Shown here piece after piece: positions 15,290 to 18,542 of a stretch of 18,542 nt of DNA. Origin of the DNA: Stenotrophomonas sp. (GTDB lineage: Bacteria; Pseudomonadota; Gammaproteobacteria; Xanthomonadales; Xanthomonadaceae); the NCBI GenBank assembly GCA_003525885.1, contig DQIG01000403.1:1405-19946 (forward strand), read 5' to 3'. The first letter of the stretch is position 1; every line of letters starts with the position of its first letter. The notes beneath the pieces were generated by a model that saw only the letters and a program-made list of their open reading frames with translations, had not been told where the DNA came from and ran no database searches. The translations under genes were made by a program, and so were the position numbers.

Positions 15290-16666
15290 ATGACTGACTT
15301 CTCGACCCTGCCGCTGAGCCCGGCCCTGCAGCCCGGCCTGGACGCCCTCGGCTACACCACCCTCACCCCCGTGCAGGCGCAGAGCCTGCCGGCCATCCTC
15401 GATGGCCGCGATGTGATCGCACAGGCGCCGACCGGCAGCGGCAAGACCGCCGCCTTCGGCCTGGGCCTGCTGCAGGCCATCGACCCCAGCCTGATCCGCG
15501 TGCAGGCCCTGGTGCTGTGCCCGACCCGCGAACTGGCCGACCAGGTCGGCAAGCAGATCCGCAAGCTGGCGACCGGCATTCCCAACCTGAAGCTGTTGCT
15601 GCTGGTGGGTGGCGTGCCGCTGGGCCCGCAGCTGGCTTCGCTGGAAGGCCACGACCCGCACGTGGTGGTCGGTACGCCCGGCCGCGTGCAGGAACTGGCA
15701 CGCAAGCGCGCGCTGAATCTTGGCGCGGTACGCACGCTTGTGCTGGACGAGGCCGACCGGATGCTCGACATGGGCTTCGAGGAACCGATCCGCGAGATCG
15801 CCGGCCGCACCCACAGAGATCGCCAGAGCCTGCTGTTCTCTGCCACCTTCCCCGACAGCATCCGCGCCATGGCGCGTGACCTGCTGCGCGACGCCGTGGA
15901 AGTGACCGTGGAAGGCGCGGACCAGGCACCGGCCATCCGACACGTGTTCTGCGAAGTGGAACCTGCACATCGCCAGAAGGCGCTGGCCGGCCTGCTGCTG
16001 AAGTACACGCCGGAATCGGCAGTGGTGTTCTGCAACACCCGCAAGGACGTGGACGAAGTGGCCAACTCGCTGCAGCAGTTCGGCTTCTCCGCACTCGCCC
16101 TGCACGGCGACATGGAGCAGCGCGACCGCGAGGAAGTGCTGCTGTTGCTCGCCAACCGCAGCTGCAACGTGCTGGTCGCCAGCGACGTGGCCGCACGCGG
16201 CCTCGATGTTGAAGAGCTGGCGGCGGTCATCAATTACGAGCTGCCGACCGACGTGGAGAGCTACCAGCATCGCGTCGGTCGTACCGGCCGTGCCGGTGCC
16301 AGTGGCCTGGCGATCAGCCTGGTGGCCGGCCGCGAGAAGACCCGCGCCGAAGCCATCGAAGCACAGCGCGGCGAACCGCTGGACTGGCAGAAGACGCCGC
16401 TGGCGACCTCGCGCCCGGCCGAATTGCCGCAGGCCGCGATGCGCACCCTGCGGATCGACGGCGGCAAGACCGACAAGCTGCGCGCAGGCGACATCCTTGG
16501 CGCACTGACCGGCGATGCCGGCCTGTCAGCCAAGTTCATCGGCAAGATCGCAATCTTCCCGACCCGCTCCTACGTGGCGATCGCGCGTGAGCAGGCCAAC
16601 AAGGCCGTGGCGAAACTGGAAGCCGGCAAGATCAAGGGCCGTCGATTCCGCGTGCGGATGATGTAA
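15290..16666 (+). CDS. dbpA: DbpA, ATP-dependent RNA helicase for 23S rRNA
   Basis: DEAD-box helicase of 458 aa (E. coli DbpA 457) that acts in 50S subunit assembly through hairpin 92 of 23S rRNA. Motifs in order: Q motif around TLTPVQAQSLP (24-34), motif I APTGSGKT (46-53), PTREL (78-82), TPGR (129-132), DEAD (153-156), SAT (184-186), and HRVGRTGR (327-334). The C-terminal domain (about 384-458: MRTLRIDGGKTDKLRAGDIL, IGKIAIFPTRSYVAI) is the DbpA RNA-binding domain, which separates it from RhlE, SrmB and RhlB. It is intact and converges on apt. Confidence 0.97.
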   Translation: MTDFSTLPLSPALQPGLDALGYTTLTPVQAQSLPAILDGRDVIAQAPTGSGKTAAFGLGLLQAIDPSLIRVQALVLCPTRELADQVGKQIRKLATGIPNLKLLLLVGGVPLGPQLASLEGHDPHVVVGTPGRVQELARKRALNLGAVRTLVLDEADRMLDMGFEEPIREIAGRTHRDRQSLLFSATFPDSIRAMARDLLRDAVEVTVEGADQAPAIRHVFCEVEPAHRQKALAGLLLKYTPESAVVFCNTRKDVDEVANSLQQFGFSALALHGDMEQRDREEVLLLLANRSCNVLVASDVAARGLDVEELAAVINYELPTDVESYQHRVGRTGRAGASGLAISLVAGREKTRAEAIEAQRGEPLDWQKTPLATSRPAELPQAAMRTLRIDGGKTDKLRAGDILGALTGDAGLSAKFIGKIAIFPTRSYVAIAREQANKAVAKLEAGKIKGRRFRVRMM

Positions 16667-16677
16667 AGAACAGGGTG

Positions 16678-16740
16678 GTCGCCGGGCGTGGCCCGGCGCT
16701 ACCCGCATGCCGTGTGTAGCGCCGGGCCACGCCCGGCGAC
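16678..16740. repeat. Inverted REP pair between convergent dbpA and apt
   Basis: Perfect 25-bp arms 16678-16702 and 16716-16740 with a 13-nt loop. Each arm is itself a hairpin, GCCGGGC-GTG-GCCCGGC, with a GTAG-type end (GCTAC / GTAGC). It starts 12 bp after the dbpA stop and ends 4 bp before the apt stop. It fills the whole gap and is well placed as a two-way terminator. Confidence 0.9.
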
Positions 16741-16744
16741 ACGC

Positions 16745-17281
16745 TCAGAACACCAGTTCGGTGTGCAGCGGCAGGTCCGATTCCCAGCGGGCGCGACCAC
16801 CGAGGCCGTCCAGTTCGACCAGTACACCCGCACCGACCACCTCAACGCCCAGGCGGCGCACCAGCGACAGCGCAGCGACCAGCGTGCCGCCGGTGGCCAG
16901 CACGTCATCGATGATTGCTACGCGGGCACCGGCCGGCAGCGCATCGGCGTGCACCTCGATGCAGTCGCTGCGGTATTCCAGCGTGTATTCCTCACGCAGC
17001 ACCTGGCCCGGCAGCTTGCCCGGTTTGCGCACCGGTACGAAGCCCACGCCCAGCTCCAGCGCCATCGCGGCGCCGAGGATGAAGCCACGCGATTCGATGC
17101 CAACCACCGCGTCCAGCTTCTGGTCGCGCCAGCGGTCGGCCATCGCGGTAATCGCGCCGCGGAAGTCCTCGCCGTGGGCGAGCAGCGGCATGATGTCCTT
17201 GAACAGGATGCCGGGCTTGGGGAAGTCGGCGATGTCGCGCAGGCGGGAGGCCCACTGCGGAGCGACGATGGCGTCGGTCAT
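16745..17281 (-). CDS. apt: Apt, adenine phosphoribosyltransferase
   Basis: Purine salvage enzyme that makes AMP from adenine and PRPP in the cytoplasm. 178 aa from ATG 17281. Visible are DIADFPKPGILFKDIMPLL (16-34), GIESRGFILGAAMA (61-74), FVPVRKPGKLP (81-91), and the PRPP-binding loop VAIIDDVLATGGT (121-133). An in-frame ATG at 17308 would add nine residues (MPPSDSQCD). Neither start has a Shine-Dalgarno, and I prefer the shorter form by comparison with the family. The long upstream open frame to 17836 crosses repeat DNA and the insertion sequence and is not part of the gene. Confidence 0.95.
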   Translation of the reverse strand: MTDAIVAPQWASRLRDIADFPKPGILFKDIMPLLAHGEDFRGAITAMADRWRDQKLDAVVGIESRGFILGAAMALELGVGFVPVRKPGKLPGQVLREEYTLEYRSDCIEVHADALPAGARVAIIDDVLATGGTLVAALSLVRRLGVEVVGAGVLVELDGLGGRARWESDLPLHTELVF

Positions 17282-17336
17282 GTCACATTGGCTATCTGAT
17301 GGCGGCATAGGGTACCTGTTCCGGGCGCCGCCTGCC

Positions 17337-17470
17337 TGTTGGGGGTGTTCGGCCGCGCTGCGCCCGGCACCCGCAGAGGCTTCAAGCAACGGCAACGGCA
17401 ACAGCAGAAGCTGGTTTCCTGTGGGATGGCGGGGTGGGTCCGGTGGCGGGAGACGCCGTAAACCCGTCCC
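17337..17470. repeat. Composite palindromic repeat, copy B, cut by the IS
   Basis: Begins with a block similar to the one upstream of uup and shares CCCGGCACCCGCAGAGGC (17363-17380 here, 12298-12315 there). It continues through GGGTGGGTCCGGTGGCGGG to ACGCCGTAAACCCGTCC, which matches the centre of copy A (ACGCATTGAACCCATCC), and stops abruptly where the insertion sequence begins. The returning arm present in copy A is missing here. Confidence 0.75.
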
Positions 17471-17518
17471 TGAAGTGACCCCCAGGAGTTGGACACCTGA
17501 TCCGACTCCGAGGGTTAC

Positions 17519-18040
17519 ATGAATAGATATGAGGCTTGTTTCAAATTGCAGGTCGCCAAAGAGGCCTGCAAGACCTCCACATCGGTCAAGGCGGTTGCTC
17601 GCCGCCATGGTTTGGAGTTCTCCACGGTCAGGCGGTGGGCAGCGACCTACCGGCTGCATGGACGGCAAGGGTTTCACCGCAAGCCCCGATCCTACGATCT
17701 CCCCTTCAAGCTGGCTGTCCTGGAGAAGATGAGCCAGGACGGCATGTCGGCGCGTGAGGCCACCACCTACTTCCAGATTGGCGATGCCGGCGCGGTGGGG
17801 CAGTGGCGGCGGCTGTATGCTGAGGGCGGCGCTCAAGCGTTGGCGCCGCCACCATTACCGCCCCAAAAGCCGATGAAAAAGACCCGCTCGTCCAAGCCTG
17901 CCGAGGACATGAGCCGTGATGAACTCCTCAAGGAAGTGGCCTATCTGCGTGCGGAGACGGCTTACCTAAAAAAACTCGATGCCTTGATCCGGGAAGAGCA
18001 GGCAGCGCAGCTCGCAAAGCGCAAGCCGTCCAAGGATTGA
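17519..18040 (+). CDS. IS3-family transposase OrfA
   Basis: 173 aa, the same length as IS150 OrfA. It has two helix-turn-helix domains (about 10-50: LQVAKEACKTSTSVKAVARR and onward; about 58-100: YDLPFKLAVLEKMSQDGMSA and onward) for end recognition. A basic Pro-rich linker leads to a leucine-zipper-like helix (about 130-157: SRDELLKEVAYLRAETAYLK). GAGG about 8 nt before the ATG is the ribosome binding site. The frame is intact and ends at TGA 18038-18040. Near its end the AAAAAAA run (17968-17974), positioned as A-AAA-AAA in the reading frame, is the expected -1 frameshift site for making the OrfAB transposase. Confidence 0.95.
   Translation: MNRYEACFKLQVAKEACKTSTSVKAVARRHGLEFSTVRRWAATYRLHGRQGFHRKPRSYDLPFKLAVLEKMSQDGMSAREATTYFQIGDAGAVGQWRRLYAEGGAQALAPPPLPPQKPMKKTRSSKPAEDMSRDELLKEVAYLRAETAYLKKLDALIREEQAAQLAKRKPSKD
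17968..17974 (+). promoter_or_regulatory. Programmed -1 frameshift site (A7)
   Basis: Seven A residues read as CTA-AAA-AAA-CTC in orfA. Slippage by one base joins orfA to orfB after residue 152 or so. IS150 and relatives use the same A-rich heptamer. Confidence 0.8.
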
Positions 18041-18542
18041 GGCAGACCTACGCACTGCCACTATTGCTGGAGGCGGCTGAGCTGTCACGCAGCACGTTCT
18101 ATTACCAGATCAATGCCTTGGCCCGTCCAGGTGGGAGCGAGGAGGAGCTGCGTGAGCGCATCCGCGCGATTTACGCTGAAAACCTAGGGCGCTACGGCTA
18201 CCGGCGCATAACACTGGAACTGGCCAATCAGGGCGAAACCATCAACCACAAGCGGGTGCAGCGGCTGATGACCGAGCTGGGCCTGCGGTCGCGGGTACGC
18301 ATCAAGCGCTACCGCGCGTTCAAGGGCGCAGCCAATGTCGTGGTCTCCAACGACCTGGACCGCCAATTTGAGGCCGAAATGCCCAACCAGAAGTGGGTGA
18401 CCGACGTAACCGAGTTCAAGGTGCAGGGCATGAGACTCTATCTTTCGCCGATCATGGACCTCTACAACGGTGAGATCGTGGCCTACCAGATGAAGCGCCG
18501 GCCGGTGTTCGACCTGGTGGGGGATATGCTCGACCAAGCGAT
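17974..18542 (+). CDS. IS3-family transposase OrfB (partial, -1 frame)
   Basis: After a -1 slip on the A7 run the frame is open from 17974 to the end of the window, with no early stop; the frame is closed upstream by TGA at 17920-17922. The translation contains AELSRSTFYYQINAL (HTH_21-type region), RIRAIYAENLGRYGYRRI, KRVQRLMTELGLRSRVRIK, and then the integrase core start NQKWVTDVTEFKV, where the D of TDVTEF is the first catalytic Asp of the DDE triad. YLSPIMDLYNGEIVAYQM follows. The other two catalytic residues lie outside the window. There is no ATG near the overlap, so expression most likely depends on frameshifting. It is absent from simple ATG-based gene calls. Confidence 0.9.

Larger units (their letters stand above)
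17471..18542 (+). mobile_element. IS3-family insertion sequence (IS150-like), left part
   Basis: The left end is a terminal-repeat-like sequence, TGAAGTGACCCCCAGGAG then TTGGACA (17471-17495), of the TGAxxTGACCCCCA...GTTGGACA type found in IS150-group elements. It encodes orfA, an A7 slippery run and orfB; the right end lies beyond the window. It sits between apt (transcribed away from it) and unknown DNA, inside a palindromic repeat. The target duplication cannot be verified without the right end. Confidence 0.9.

Noticed and set aside
14030..16270. 746-codon open frame on the minus strand opposite yeiH and dbpA
   Set aside because: Antisense shadow: the translation is His/Gln/Arg-rich with no domain, and the plus strand holds two clear genes.
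17282..17836. Apt fused to an upstream 185-codon extension
   Set aside because: The extra part crosses palindromic repeat DNA and the antisense of the IS orfA; the Apt domain is complete without it.

Overview
The window is chromosomal DNA from a high-GC gammaproteobacterium of the Xanthomonadaceae, most likely Stenotrophomonas. Three things point there: the xanthomonad-like protein sequences of the division/wall cluster, mraY followed directly by ftsW with no murD between them, and many GTAG-headed palindromic REP elements of the kind described in Stenotrophomonas maltophilia (SMAG repeats). The genus call is an inference from reading; no search was run.

Left part (1-7900, minus strand): the head of the dcw (division and cell wall) operon, transcribed right to left as mraZ-rsmH-ftsL-ftsI-murE-murF-mraY-ftsW (ftsW runs off the left edge). 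Five junctions are 4-bp ATGA overlaps, one is an 11-bp overlap and one is a 1-bp gap, so the genes look translationally coupled. Upstream of mraZ lies a promoter with a perfect TTGACA -35, followed by five NGGG-type repeats spaced exactly 10 bp apart (the expected MraZ operator). A perfect DnaA box sits about 70 bp further upstream.

Middle (8116-12258): an NRDE/TANGO2-family protein whose reading frame contains a perfect 43-bp palindrome; a REP inverted pair; a small membrane-anchored DM13-domain protein; the RNase P RNA gene rnpB (minus); a cluster of four REPs; and the ABC-F ATPase uup (minus).

Right part (12259-17281): a 440-bp repeat-rich spacer, then a 127-aa protein of unknown function overlapping the 3' end of a lysR-type regulator gene. 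A decayed second copy of that regulator's C-terminus lies on the far side of the small gene, so the small gene is bracketed by two copies of the lysR 3' end. The regulator is divergent from a YeiH-family membrane protein (putative anion/sulfate exporter). DEAD-box helicase dbpA and adenine phosphoribosyltransferase apt follow in convergent orientation around a REP inverted pair.

Right edge (17471-18542): the left part of an IS3-family (IS150-like) insertion sequence with intact orfA, an A7 frameshift site and the start of orfB. It has landed inside a composite palindromic repeat whose relative lies upstream of uup.

I did not find a CRISPR array, phage, secretion locus or obvious defence system. 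The most unusual signals are the duplicated lysR end around the unknown gene, the in-frame palindrome, the DnaA box at the dcw promoter, and TACAAT-type -10 boxes placed 6-7 nt before start codons (apparent leaderless genes).
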